From contig NZ_JALLIY010000005.1 of assembly GCF_023242315.1 (NCBI RefSeq), positions 1 through 64,000 of the forward strand: a stretch of DNA of 64,000 nucleotides, in the 5' to 3' direction. The DNA is from Pseudomonas sp. MWU13-2105. GTDB taxonomy: Bacteria > Pseudomonadota > Gammaproteobacteria > Pseudomonadales > Pseudomonadaceae. Of this stretch, positions 47,684 through 56,712 are shown piece after piece. A program made the position numbers and the translations under genes. The notes under the pieces are model-generated. The model was not told the origin of the DNA, made no database searches, and saw nothing but the letters and a program-made list of their open reading frames with translations. The first letter of the stretch is position 1. The number at the start of each line of letters is the position of its first letter.

Positions 47684-50485
47684 TTGACCCTTTCCCCCGC
47701 GCAGGCCGTGCACTTCGGCCCCTACCGGATCTACCCTGGACAACGCCTGGTCATGGAGGGCGAGCAACCCCTGCGCCTGGGTCGACGCGCCATGGACATT
47801 CTGTTGATCCTGCTGGAGCACGCCGGGAATGTGGTCAGCAAGCAGCAACTGATCGCCCGGGTCTGGCCCAAAAGCGTGGTCGAAGACACCAACCTGCGGG
47901 TGCACATGGCCGCCCTGCGCAAGGCCCTCGGTGACGGCCAGGCCGGCCAGCGCTACATCGTCACCGTCGCTCAACGGGGCTACAGCTTTGTCGCGCCGTT
48001 CTCTGTCGAGTCCATCGGAGCAAGCCCGGAAAGCGACTCAGCCGAGCCGAGCGCTCATAACCTCCCGGTGCGGCGCACCCGCATGATCGGGCGCCAGGCG
48101 CTGGTGGAGAGCGTCGTGACGCAACTGGCCAACCAACGTTTCATCACCCTGGTCGGCCCCGGCGGCATCGGCAAGACCACGGTGGCCCTGCGCGTCGCCG
48201 AACAATTGATCGGTCACTACCAGGACGGCATCCGGCTGCTGGACCTGGCGCCGATCAATGACCCACTGATGATCAACGCGCATCTGGCGACGCTGCTGGG
48301 CCTGGCCCTGCACGACGATGAACCGATGAGCTGCCTGGCCACGTTTCTGCGCGGACGGCGGATGCTGCTGGTCATCGACAACTGCGAACATGTGATCGAG
48401 GCCATTGCACTGCTCTGCGAGAGCATCCTGCGTAGCGCGCCACACGTGCATATCCTGGCCACCAGCCGGGAGAGCCTGCGAGCCGAAGGGGAAATCGTGC
48501 AGCGCCTCGAATCGCTGGACTGCCCACCACCCATCGCCGTGCTGGACCGCACCCAGGCCCTGGGCTTTTCGGCCCTGCAATTGTTCGTCGAGCGGGCGAT
48601 GGCCAGCCACGACCATTTCGAATTGAGCGATGCCGAACTGCCCCTGGCGATTGAAATCTGTCGGCGCCTGGACGGCATTCCATTGGCGCTCGAACTGGCT
48701 GCGGCGCAGGTCGCCAACCTCGGGCTCGATGGATTGCTGACACAACTGCAAGGCAGCTTTCGCCTGCTGACCCAAGGCTCCCAGGCGACGCTGGGCCGTC
48801 ATCAGACCTTGCGTGCAACACTGGACTGGAGCTTCGAGCTGCTCACCCCCTGCGAGCAGGCCTGCCTGCGCCGGCTGGGGGTATTCAGGGGCGGTTTTAC
48901 CCTGGAGTCGGCGGCGGCGGTGATCGTGGGCGAATACATCGAATCCAAGGTGGTTTTTGCCTCGATCACACAACTGGTGGCCAAGTCCTTGTTGAACGTG
49001 GAGGTCGGCGACGAAGAGGTATTTTATCGCCTGCTGGACACCACCCGCAGCTATGCGCTGGAAAAACTCGACCAGGCCGCTGAAACTCTGGCGACCCGCG
49101 AGCGCCACGCCGAGCGTTGCCTGGCCCTGATGCATCAGGCCCAGGAGGACTGGGAGCAAACCCCCTCCGAGCTGTGGATCGAGCGTTACGCCAGAAGCCT
49201 GGAAGACATCCGCGCGGCGCTCGACTGGGGCTTGAATGCCCACGGCCCGCAGCTGTTGGCAATCCGACTGACCGCGGCCTCCACGCCACTGTGGCAGGAA
49301 CTGTCACTGTTAAAGGAACACGGTACCTCCGTGCGTAAAGCCCTGGCGCTGCTTGCCAGCACAGACGAGCCGTGCCCGCGTTTGAGCATGGCCCTCAAGC
49401 TGGCCCTCGGCAGCTCCTGCTATCACGCCCAGGGCGGCAGCACAGAAACGGTCGAAGCCTTCGTGCATGCCAGGGCTCTGGCCGAACAGTGCAACGATGT
49501 GGTCGGCCAGCTCAAGGCGGTGTCCGGGCACATGGCGGTCAACCTCAGTTGCGGCAACTACCGACAGGCCCTGGAGCAAAGCCAGCAGTTCGACCAACTG
49601 GGACTACACGGCGAAGCGCATGCCGCGATGTCCCTCAGCACCCACCGCCTGCGGGTGCTGGCCCTGCACTTTGCCGGCGATCAGCGGCAGGCGCGCGAGA
49701 ATGCCGAGCAAGTCATCCAGCGCATGGCCCAGAGCGGGCACCTCAACCGTTTCACCTGCGGCTTCGGCGTGCAATACGACCAGAGCGTCGCCGCCCTGAC
49801 GATCCTGGCGCGGATCCTCTGGTTGCAAGGCCATCCGGAAAAAGCCTGGCACACGGCTCGCCAAGCCCTGGACATCGCGATCCAGATCGATCACGGCACG
49901 TCCATCTGCTATACCCTGGCGCTGTCCGGCTGTCTGATCGCCCACTACAACGGCGACACCAGGACCGCCAGCGAACGCCTGCAACTGCTGCTGGAGCAGG
50001 CACAGAAGCATTCGGTCCTGCTGTTCTACACCTGGGCCAGGCACTATGCCCTGGTGATAGAGGGCGCCGAACGGAATACCCCACCGCCACCCAGCAGCGG
50101 CTTGATCAAGGAAATCATGGTGACGCTGGACCCCAGCTGCATCGATGACACCTTGCTGGAACGGGCCGAAGCCGGCACGGCGGGCTGGAGCACGGCGGAA
50201 ATCCTGCGGGCCAGGGCCGATACGCTGCTGACGGCAAACTGCGCGAGCGAGGCCGAGACGGTTTTGCTCAAGGCATTGGCCGTGGCAAAAGCCCAAGGTG
50301 CCCTGGCCTGGGAGTTGCGCAGTGCCACCTCACTGGCACAGCTTTGGCAGCGCCAGGGGCACTACCAGCAAGCTCATGAGTTGCTCGCGCCGATCTACGC
50401 CCGGTTCACCGAAGGCTTTGCCACGCCGGATCTAACCAAAGTCCGGCAGTTGCTCGACGAGCTGCAGCGACACCGGGCCGCTTGA
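47684..50485 (+). CDS. Winged-helix (OmpR-type) regulator fused to a COG3903-type ATPase and helical repeats
   Basis: A 933-residue protein. I prefer the TTG at 47684 (GGAG upstream) over the GTG at 47609. The layout is an OmpR/PhoB-type winged helix at about 1-105 (RAMDILLILLEHAGNVVSKQ, VEDTNLRVHMAALRKALG), a linker, an NB-ARC-like ATPase with Walker A GPGGIGKTT near 165 and sensor-like LVIDNCEHV, then LDGIPLALELAAAQV, and from about 480 on a long TPR-like helical array. Such proteins are large signal-integrating activators of the MalT/AfsR style. It is divergent from the flavodoxin gene, its likely target. Confidence 0.85.
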   Translation: MTLSPAQAVHFGPYRIYPGQRLVMEGEQPLRLGRRAMDILLILLEHAGNVVSKQQLIARVWPKSVVEDTNLRVHMAALRKALGDGQAGQRYIVTVAQRGYSFVAPFSVESIGASPESDSAEPSAHNLPVRRTRMIGRQALVESVVTQLANQRFITLVGPGGIGKTTVALRVAEQLIGHYQDGIRLLDLAPINDPLMINAHLATLLGLALHDDEPMSCLATFLRGRRMLLVIDNCEHVIEAIALLCESILRSAPHVHILATSRESLRAEGEIVQRLESLDCPPPIAVLDRTQALGFSALQLFVERAMASHDHFELSDAELPLAIEICRRLDGIPLALELAAAQVANLGLDGLLTQLQGSFRLLTQGSQATLGRHQTLRATLDWSFELLTPCEQACLRRLGVFRGGFTLESAAAVIVGEYIESKVVFASITQLVAKSLLNVEVGDEEVFYRLLDTTRSYALEKLDQAAETLATRERHAERCLALMHQAQEDWEQTPSELWIERYARSLEDIRAALDWGLNAHGPQLLAIRLTAASTPLWQELSLLKEHGTSVRKALALLASTDEPCPRLSMALKLALGSSCYHAQGGSTETVEAFVHARALAEQCNDVVGQLKAVSGHMAVNLSCGNYRQALEQSQQFDQLGLHGEAHAAMSLSTHRLRVLALHFAGDQRQARENAEQVIQRMAQSGHLNRFTCGFGVQYDQSVAALTILARILWLQGHPEKAWHTARQALDIAIQIDHGTSICYTLALSGCLIAHYNGDTRTASERLQLLLEQAQKHSVLLFYTWARHYALVIEGAERNTPPPPSSGLIKEIMVTLDPSCIDDTLLERAEAGTAGWSTAEILRARADTLLTANCASEAETVLLKALAVAKAQGALAWELRSATSLAQLWQRQGHYQQAHELLAPIYARFTEGFATPDLTKVRQLLDELQRHRAA

Positions 50486-51928
50486 CACCCAACGCGCCCG
50501 ACTGAAATAGCGCGCATAACGTGTTTCAAACACCCGCAGCAACCCGCTGTGCTCAAGCTTTTCCAGGGCAAAGGTGCGGGTGGTGTTGAGAAGCCGGTAA
50601 CGCGTCATACCATTCCCCTGCTCCACCGACAGCAGCGATTTGCGCGCCAGTCGCTCCACCACGTCCTCCAGACTGGTGGGGCGCAGCACCACACAACTGA
50701 TGACGCCGATGGCCACCTCCAGCGTAACGGCCATTTTGAACACCGCCAGCCCCAGCAGCACGGTTTGCTCCAACGGGCTGAGCCGCTGATAGCTCCACTC
50801 CAGGGCGGATTTGAGGGTTTGATGCCGTGGAACGGCGGTGCGCCGACCTTGCGTCAGCAGTTGCAGGCAGTTGCCCAACTGGGCTTGCAGCCCCACCAGT
50901 GCCAGCGCATCGATCTGCGCCGCGGCCAGCTCGATGGCCAACGGCAAACCGTCGAGTCGACGGCAGATTTCGCGCACGACCTTGAGGTCCCGTTCGCGCA
51001 AGGTAAAGGCTGGCTGACAGGCCCGGGCCCGGCTGACAAACAGCTGCACTGCCGAATAGCCCATGACTTCCGCCACACTGTGCAACGCCGACGCGGGCGG
51101 CACGGCCAGGGGCGGCACAGGCTGCACGGTTTCTGCCAATGCCCGGAGCGGTTCGCGGCTGGTGACCAGGATCGACAGCCGTGGCGACGACACCAGCAAT
51201 GCCTCGACCAGGGTTCGACAGCCTTCGAGCAGATGCTCGCAATTATCGAACACCAGCAAGGCATGCCATGGCATCAGGGCGTCCAGCCCCCCGTCCAGTT
51301 CAAGGGTGTGTAGCAGGTGCTCGATAAGCCGCGCCGGATCGTCGATGAGCGACAGATCAATGAGCCAGACACCGTCGCGGTAGTGCTGCAACAACAGTTC
51401 AGCGACACGCAAGGCCAGCGTGCTCTTGCCGATGCCGGCGGGGCCAACCAGGGTCATGAAACGGCGAACGGGCAACTGCCGGACCACACTGCCGACCATC
51501 GAGTCTCGACCGGTGACCGATGTCAGTCGCGCGGGCAAGTTATGCCGTTGCTTGTGCAGGCTGTCGATCGCCATCGGCGTGCCCCGCGCAAACCGCTGCA
51601 CCGGGGCGATGAAGACATAACCGCGCTGGGGGATGTTGACGATGTAGCGTTGTCCCTCCTGGCCGTCACCCAGGGCCCGACGCAGGGCGGCGATGTGCAC
51701 CCGCAGATTGATTTCCTCAACCACCGAGGTGGGCCAGACAAGCGCAATAAGTTCGTCCTTGCCGACCACCTTGCCGGCGCGCTCGACCAGCACCTGCAAA
51801 ATATCCAGTGCCCGCCCGCCCATGCGCAGCGGCCGTTCACCGTCCAGAATCAATCTTTGCCCCAGGTGGAACACATAGGGACCGAAGCCCAACGGCGCAT
51901 CGCTATTTAAATCTCTGAGGCTGTTCAT
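50432..51928 (-). CDS. Winged-helix/ATPase regulator lacking the helical-repeat tail
   Basis: A 498-residue paralogue of the preceding gene. The OmpR-type winged helix is at 10-105 (RALDILQVLVERAGKVVGKD), the Walker A GPAGIGKST near 170, then FDNCEHLLEG and LDGLPLAIELAAAQI. It ends soon after the winged region that follows the ATPase (YRLLNTTRTFALEKLEHSG), where the paralogue goes on for over 430 residues. The frame is intact, so this is a shortened regulator rather than an obvious frameshift. The 3' ends of the two convergent genes overlap by 54 bases. Confidence 0.85.
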   Translation of the reverse strand: MNSLRDLNSDAPLGFGPYVFHLGQRLILDGERPLRMGGRALDILQVLVERAGKVVGKDELIALVWPTSVVEEINLRVHIAALRRALGDGQEGQRYIVNIPQRGYVFIAPVQRFARGTPMAIDSLHKQRHNLPARLTSVTGRDSMVGSVVRQLPVRRFMTLVGPAGIGKSTLALRVAELLLQHYRDGVWLIDLSLIDDPARLIEHLLHTLELDGGLDALMPWHALLVFDNCEHLLEGCRTLVEALLVSSPRLSILVTSREPLRALAETVQPVPPLAVPPASALHSVAEVMGYSAVQLFVSRARACQPAFTLRERDLKVVREICRRLDGLPLAIELAAAQIDALALVGLQAQLGNCLQLLTQGRRTAVPRHQTLKSALEWSYQRLSPLEQTVLLGLAVFKMAVTLEVAIGVISCVVLRPTSLEDVVERLARKSLLSVEQGNGMTRYRLLNTTRTFALEKLEHSGLLRVFETRYARYFSRARWVSSGPVSLQLVEQLPDFG

Positions 51929-52114
51929 GCACGCTCACATGCTGAAAACCTGGCCCGGCCCAAGGTACTGCCTCTTCCATTGCGCCCGTCTATCCAGGTT
52001 CCCGCAGCTCCATGGCTAAAAGTTCATGGATATCTTGGCAGGCATGGGTGACGGTACAACCGCCATGGGGGGAGCGTCACGGCCATCGCGGTGCGTGGAA
52101 CGGACAAGAACGCT

Positions 52115-53065
52115 CTAGCTGGACTGTTCGCGGTACTGGGTGGGGGTCAAGCCCAGTTTTTCACTGAACAGAAAACGCATGTGCCGCACGCTGCCGAAGC
52201 CGCATTTGTAGGCCACGGTCTTGAGCGGCAAGTCGCTGGTTTCCAACAGGCGCCTGGCGCAGTCGATACGCGCGTTTTGCAGAAACGCCATCGGCGTCAT
52301 GTGCACTTCCCGGGCAAATATCCGGGCGAAATGCCGTGCACTCATATTCGCCAGGCTGGCCATGCGTTCGACGCTGAAAACTTCATCGAGGTGTTCAAGC
52401 AGATGATTCTGCACCCGGGTCACCGGGGTTTCCTGCGGCGCCACCGCAGCCGTCAACGGACTGAACTGCGCCTGTCCGCCCTGGCGCTTCATCACCACCA
52501 GCAACACCTTGGCCACGTCCTGGGCGACTTTCTTGCCATGATCCTGGGCGACCACCGCCAGTGCCAGGTCAATGCCAGCGGTGACGCCGCCAGAGGTGAT
52601 CAGGTTGCGGTCCTGGACGTAAATCTGGTCGATCTCCACCGTCGCCTTGGGGAAACCCTTGATCAACCGTTCCGTATAGTGCCAATGAGTAGTGACGCGA
52701 TAGCCATCCAGTAGACCCGCGTTCCCCAGCACGAACGCCCCCGTGCAAATCGAGCCATAGACGGTTGCCCGGCGCACAGCGTTCTGGAGCCAGGCGAGCA
52801 GCGGCGGATGTTTTTCGTTGTAGGCCCCGGGGCCCCCAGGTACCAGCAACAGGTCATAGTCCCCGCACGCCTGGTCGATATGCAAGTCGGCCTGGACCCG
52901 GACACCGTTGGAAGCGCGCAGCGCACCGTGCTCGGTGCCGATCATCGACAGCTGATAGTGCTCGTCCGGGTCCAGATAACGATTGGCGATGGAAAACACC
53001 TCCATGGGCCCAGCCATGTCGAGCAGAAGAAAGTCCGGGAACAGCACCATTGCCACTGTTTTCAT
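52115..53065 (-). CDS. GlxA-type AraC regulator with DJ-1/PfpI domain
   Basis: A 316-residue regulator. Residues 1-185 form a class I amidotransferase-like DJ-1/PfpI domain with the nucleophile-elbow Cys in SICTGAFVLGNAG. Residues about 215-315 form the AraC double helix-turn-helix (VERMASLANMSARHFARIF, then LKTVAYKCGFGSVRHMRFLF). Members such as GbdR/ArgR-like and CdhR-like proteins control amino-acid or carnitine catabolism. It is divergent from the pirin gene. The gap 51929-52114 on its other side shows no gene. Confidence 0.88.
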   Translation of the reverse strand: MKTVAMVLFPDFLLLDMAGPMEVFSIANRYLDPDEHYQLSMIGTEHGALRASNGVRVQADLHIDQACGDYDLLLVPGGPGAYNEKHPPLLAWLQNAVRRATVYGSICTGAFVLGNAGLLDGYRVTTHWHYTERLIKGFPKATVEIDQIYVQDRNLITSGGVTAGIDLALAVVAQDHGKKVAQDVAKVLLVVMKRQGGQAQFSPLTAAVAPQETPVTRVQNHLLEHLDEVFSVERMASLANMSARHFARIFAREVHMTPMAFLQNARIDCARRLLETSDLPLKTVAYKCGFGSVRHMRFLFSEKLGLTPTQYREQSS

Positions 53066-53288
53066 GGGTTGGAAATCACTGATATCAAAGAAATGGAAGC
53101 GTCACATCGTTGTTCAACAGTATGAGCAAGCGTAGCGCGATCATCGACTAAGAATACGTGATTCACGCCACACAATTGTCAACCTGAGCGAGACAGTATT
53201 TCAGTTTTCACCTACTTATTGCACTCAAAGGTAAACATTAACCTTCTCCTCACTCGGACGAATACACGTCCCCAAAGGAGATCTCATC

Positions 53289-54011
53289 ATGCTGACCCTT
53301 CGCAAAGCTTCTGAGCGTGGCGCGGCCAATCACGGTTGGTTGAAGTCGTACCACACCTTTTCCTTCGCCAACTACCGCAACCCGCGGGAGCAGGGTTTTT
53401 CCGACCTGCTGGTGATCAACGACGACCGGGTGGCCGCCGGCAAGGGGTTCGGCCAACACCCACATCGGGACATGGAGATTTTCTCCTATGTGCTCGAAGG
53501 CGCCCTGGAACACAAGGACACCCTCGGCACCGGTTCGGTGATCCGCCCTGGCGATGTGCAATTGATGAGCGCCGGCAGCGGTGTGGCGCATAGCGAGTAC
53601 AACCACTCGGCAAACCGGCCGGTGCACTTCCTGCAAATCTGGATCGTGCCGGACGTCGGCGGCGCCAAGCCGCGTTATCAGCAAGAGCACTTCAGTACCC
53701 AGAAAAAACGCGGCCGGCTGCAACTGATCATCTCGCCTGACGGGGCCAACGGCTCGCTCAGCGTGCGTCAGGATGCACGGGTTTATGCCGCGCTGATTGA
53801 CGGCAAGGAAAGCGCCAGCCTGGAGTTGGCCGCCAACCGCTACGCCTATGTGCACGTGGCTCGGGGCAATGTCGAACTCAACGGCATGTCGTTGCAGGAA
53901 GGCGATGGCGTGCGGGTTCGGGATGAACAGCTGCTGACCTTGAGCAACGGCGTGGATGCCGAGGTGCTGGTGTTCGATCTGCGGCCTCAGGAACTGCCGC
54001 AGATGCCGTGA
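53289..54011 (+). CDS. Pirin-family protein (YhhW-like, putative quercetinase)
   Basis: A 240-residue bicupin. The metal-binding residues match E. coli YhhW in number: His57 and His59 in GQHPHRDMEIF, His101 and Glu103 in GSGVAHSEYN. YhhW cleaves quercetin in vitro; the physiological role is open. AAAGGAG lies upstream of ATG 53289. A GC-rich hairpin follows the stop. It is divergent from the GlxA-type regulator, which may control it. Confidence 0.9.
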   Translation: MLTLRKASERGAANHGWLKSYHTFSFANYRNPREQGFSDLLVINDDRVAAGKGFGQHPHRDMEIFSYVLEGALEHKDTLGTGSVIRPGDVQLMSAGSGVAHSEYNHSANRPVHFLQIWIVPDVGGAKPRYQQEHFSTQKKRGRLQLIISPDGANGSLSVRQDARVYAALIDGKESASLELAANRYAYVHVARGNVELNGMSLQEGDGVRVRDEQLLTLSNGVDAEVLVFDLRPQELPQMP

Positions 54012-54020
54012 GTGTAGCGG

Positions 54021-54042
54021 GCCCGGGGCCTATACCCCGGGC
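54021..54042 (+). terminator. Terminator of the pirin gene
   Basis: GCCCGGGG (54021-54028) and CCCCGGGC (54035-54042) form a perfect stem with loop CCTATA. A short TTTT (54051-54054) follows after 8 bases. Confidence 0.6.
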
Positions 54043-54119
54043 TTCACTCATTTTGCCTATCGTTCACAGCCCTTGGCTCGCCCACTCCCTCATGGCCTGG
54101 GCAAACAATCTGAGCGTCG

Positions 54120-55118
54120 TCACCAGGACTCACGCTCGACGAGCGGGCACGCAACCCGGTGGGTCGTGGGGTCGTCCCGACGTTGAATCACGTGCTCGGC
54201 AGCACGACGCCCCATCTCGTAGTACGGTAGTTGCACAGTACTCAGCGGCGGATAGAACAACTCGGCCACCCCGATCATGTTGTCGTAACCAAGGACCGCC
54301 ACGTCCTCTGGAATGCGCAGGCCACGGCTGAGCAGGTATTGATAGGCGACCAGCGCAATGCGGTCGTTGCCACAGATAAGCAGGTCAAACGCCGGCTTGC
54401 CATCCGGGCCGCGCAATTGCTGTTCCAGCGCGACCATTGTTTCCTGATAAGCATCGTCGGTCGACAGGTTGTATTGGGCAATATCGTCCAACGACAGGCG
54501 GACCTCGGCGAGGGCGCGAACCAACCCGCGCTGACGCCACTCCCAGGCCAGGCTGCTTTGCGGCAGGCTGATGCACAGCGGACGCCGGTAGCCGCGCTTC
54601 AAGGCGTTTTTTACCGCCTGATACTGACCCTCTTCATCGTCCGGTATGTAGCATGCAACGCCGGGTTGCGAACTGATGCAGTTGCTCAGCACCAGGGGCA
54701 GGCTGCGCAGTACCTGGGGAATTTCGACGGTGCGTAACTGCATGGCGCTGAAGATGATTCCGTCGGGTTGATGCGACAGCATCAGATCGATGGTTTGCTG
54801 GTTCGGCGGTGCTTCGAACACGTTGAGGATGAAAACGTTCCAGCCGTTTTCCCGTGCCGTGCGCTCCATTGACAGGAGCATTTCCACGGCGAAGGGCGTT
54901 GTCGCGGTATCAAGCGCGAAGACGCCAATGGTCTTGCCACTGGAGTGACCACCACGGATCTTGCGAGCGGAAAGGCTGGGGACATAACCCAGGGTCTCAA
55001 TCGCTTGACGAACTTTCGCCAGGGTTTCCTGGTTCAGTTTTTCCGGGGTGTTGAGTGCCCTGGAAACGGTCATGAAGGAAACCCCCGCCAGCCGTGCGAC
55101 ATCTTTAACTGAAGCCAT
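54120..55118 (-). CDS. cscR: LacI-family repressor of the sucrose genes
   Basis: A 332-residue repressor with the LacI helix-turn-helix at the start (VKDVARLAGVSFMTVSRALN) and hinge helix (LGYVPSLSARKIRGG), then a periplasmic-binding-protein-like sugar domain. It sits downstream of cscA and cscB on the same strand, with cscY divergent from cscB, giving the cscR-A-B-Y set known from P. protegens. A perfect LacI-type operator (GTTAACGTTAAC) lies between cscB and cscY, where the repressor would control both directions. Confidence 0.85.
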   Translation of the reverse strand: MASVKDVARLAGVSFMTVSRALNTPEKLNQETLAKVRQAIETLGYVPSLSARKIRGGHSSGKTIGVFALDTATTPFAVEMLLSMERTARENGWNVFILNVFEAPPNQQTIDLMLSHQPDGIIFSAMQLRTVEIPQVLRSLPLVLSNCISSQPGVACYIPDDEEGQYQAVKNALKRGYRRPLCISLPQSSLAWEWRQRGLVRALAEVRLSLDDIAQYNLSTDDAYQETMVALEQQLRGPDGKPAFDLLICGNDRIALVAYQYLLSRGLRIPEDVAVLGYDNMIGVAELFYPPLSTVQLPYYEMGRRAAEHVIQRRDDPTTHRVACPLVERESW

Positions 55119-55223
55119 TCGCGGGTGCCATTGCTTGTCAGGCTGGTCATCATGTCATGCTTGGTAAATGCATAACAGCACCATGCCCAGCGGCTGATGG
55201 CATCAATGGCACATCCGTTGGCA

Positions 55224-56699
55224 TCAGAGCTTGAGATCGGCGAGATTCCAGACAGCAGTCTCCCCGAACCGCCCAGCCCCATTGACCGCGAATGCACTGA
55301 CGGCGAGGCTGTCGGGCCGTGGATAAATACGACTGGTAAGGCTATAGGTGCCGTCGTCGACGAACACCTCGATGGACGAACGATCCAGAAAGACCCGCAG
55401 GGCGATCTGCTGCTGCCCCGGTGCCACCGGTACGCTACGAACACCGCTTACGCCTGCGCCCGAGCATTGCCTGTCGAGCACCAAGCGTCGAGCCATGGCA
55501 TCGAAGTACAGCAATGTGCGTTCTTGCTGGTCTTCACTGCAACGCAGCGCCAGACCAAAGCGCTCAGCGGTACTACCCGCGAGGTCCAGTTCGAATTCAA
55601 GTTCCAGCAGTGCACCGCGTACATCGAGTGAGCAACTGCGTGATTCGATCACGCCGATCTGCAAAGTTCGTTTGGCTTGCCGTAGCGCTTTCAGTTCTCG
55701 GGCCGGACGCATGCGCAACCGTTCGCCGTCGCGACTCAACTCACGCGGCAACGAAAGCGCGCCACACCAGTGTTGCGCCTGGCTCGGCATCGGGCTGTCC
55801 CACATATCCATCCACGCCCAAAGCAAACGTCGCCCGTCTGGCGCCAGCAGTGTCTGCGCAGCATAAAAATCGTGACCGTGATCGAGCTCGTACAGCTTGC
55901 CGCACTCGCTCAAGTGCCCGCAGTCATCCAATTGGCCCAGCCGGTAGCTGTTCTGGAACTTGTTCCAGTTATCGTAGCCGTTGGGTTTCAAACCTTGCGG
56001 CGAATAGAGAAAGACGTCGCACCCGCCGAGCTCGAACAGGTCCGGACATTCCCACATGTAGCCGTCTGACTCGCGCACACCTTTCAGGGCGCAGCCCAGG
56101 TATTGCCAGTGGTGCAGGTCCTCGGAGCGATAGAGCAGCAGTTGCGGGTCATCTCCCTGGCGCGCCCCCAGGGCCATCCACCATTGCTCGCCTTGTCGCC
56201 AGACCTTGGGGTCACGGAAATGCATGATGTCCGGATCCGGTGCCGCCTCGATCACTGGCCCGTGTTTCGTGAACGAGAGGCCATCTGTGCTACTGGCCAG
56301 GCATTGGACCTGGCGAATGTTCTGGTCATCACCCGAAGCGCCCAACCAGGTGTGCCCGGTGTAGATCAGATAAAGCCGGTCATCCATGACCACCGCCGAT
56401 CCTGAAAAACACCCGTCCCGATCGTAGTTATCACTGGGCGCCAAGGCGATGGGCAGATGCTCCCAATGCACCAGGTCGCGGCTCTTGGCGTGCCCCCAGT
56501 ACATCGGGCCCCAGTGCGCAGAGTATGGGTGATGCTGGTAGAACACATGGTATTCACCGCGAAAATGGACCAACCCGTTCGGATCATTCATCCATCCCGC
56601 CGGAGGCGATAGGTGATAGCCGAGGCGATAGTCATCGCCGCGTTCGGGTATTTTTCTTTCGATGGCGCGATGCGCTTCATCCAGCAGTGCAGCGTGCAT
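55224..56699 (-). CDS. cscA: Sucrose hydrolase / invertase, GH32
   Basis: A 491-residue cytoplasmic glycoside hydrolase of family 32. The nucleophile motif is WMNDPNG near residue 35, the transition-state-stabilising Asp is in HFRDPKV, and the acid/base Glu is in WECPDLFEL. A C-terminal beta-sandwich with DRSSIEVFVDDG follows. The start is set at ATG 56699 (MHAALLDEAHRAI); the longer frame adds a stretch with no homologous feel. It splits sucrose that CscB brings in. Only 13 bases separate it from cscB. Confidence 0.9.
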   Translation of the reverse strand: MHAALLDEAHRAIERKIPERGDDYRLGYHLSPPAGWMNDPNGLVHFRGEYHVFYQHHPYSAHWGPMYWGHAKSRDLVHWEHLPIALAPSDNYDRDGCFSGSAVVMDDRLYLIYTGHTWLGASGDDQNIRQVQCLASSTDGLSFTKHGPVIEAAPDPDIMHFRDPKVWRQGEQWWMALGARQGDDPQLLLYRSEDLHHWQYLGCALKGVRESDGYMWECPDLFELGGCDVFLYSPQGLKPNGYDNWNKFQNSYRLGQLDDCGHLSECGKLYELDHGHDFYAAQTLLAPDGRRLLWAWMDMWDSPMPSQAQHWCGALSLPRELSRDGERLRMRPARELKALRQAKRTLQIGVIESRSCSLDVRGALLELEFELDLAGSTAERFGLALRCSEDQQERTLLYFDAMARRLVLDRQCSGAGVSGVRSVPVAPGQQQIALRVFLDRSSIEVFVDDGTYSLTSRIYPRPDSLAVSAFAVNGAGRFGETAVWNLADLKL

Positions 56700-56712
56700 G
56701 GCTTGATCCTTA

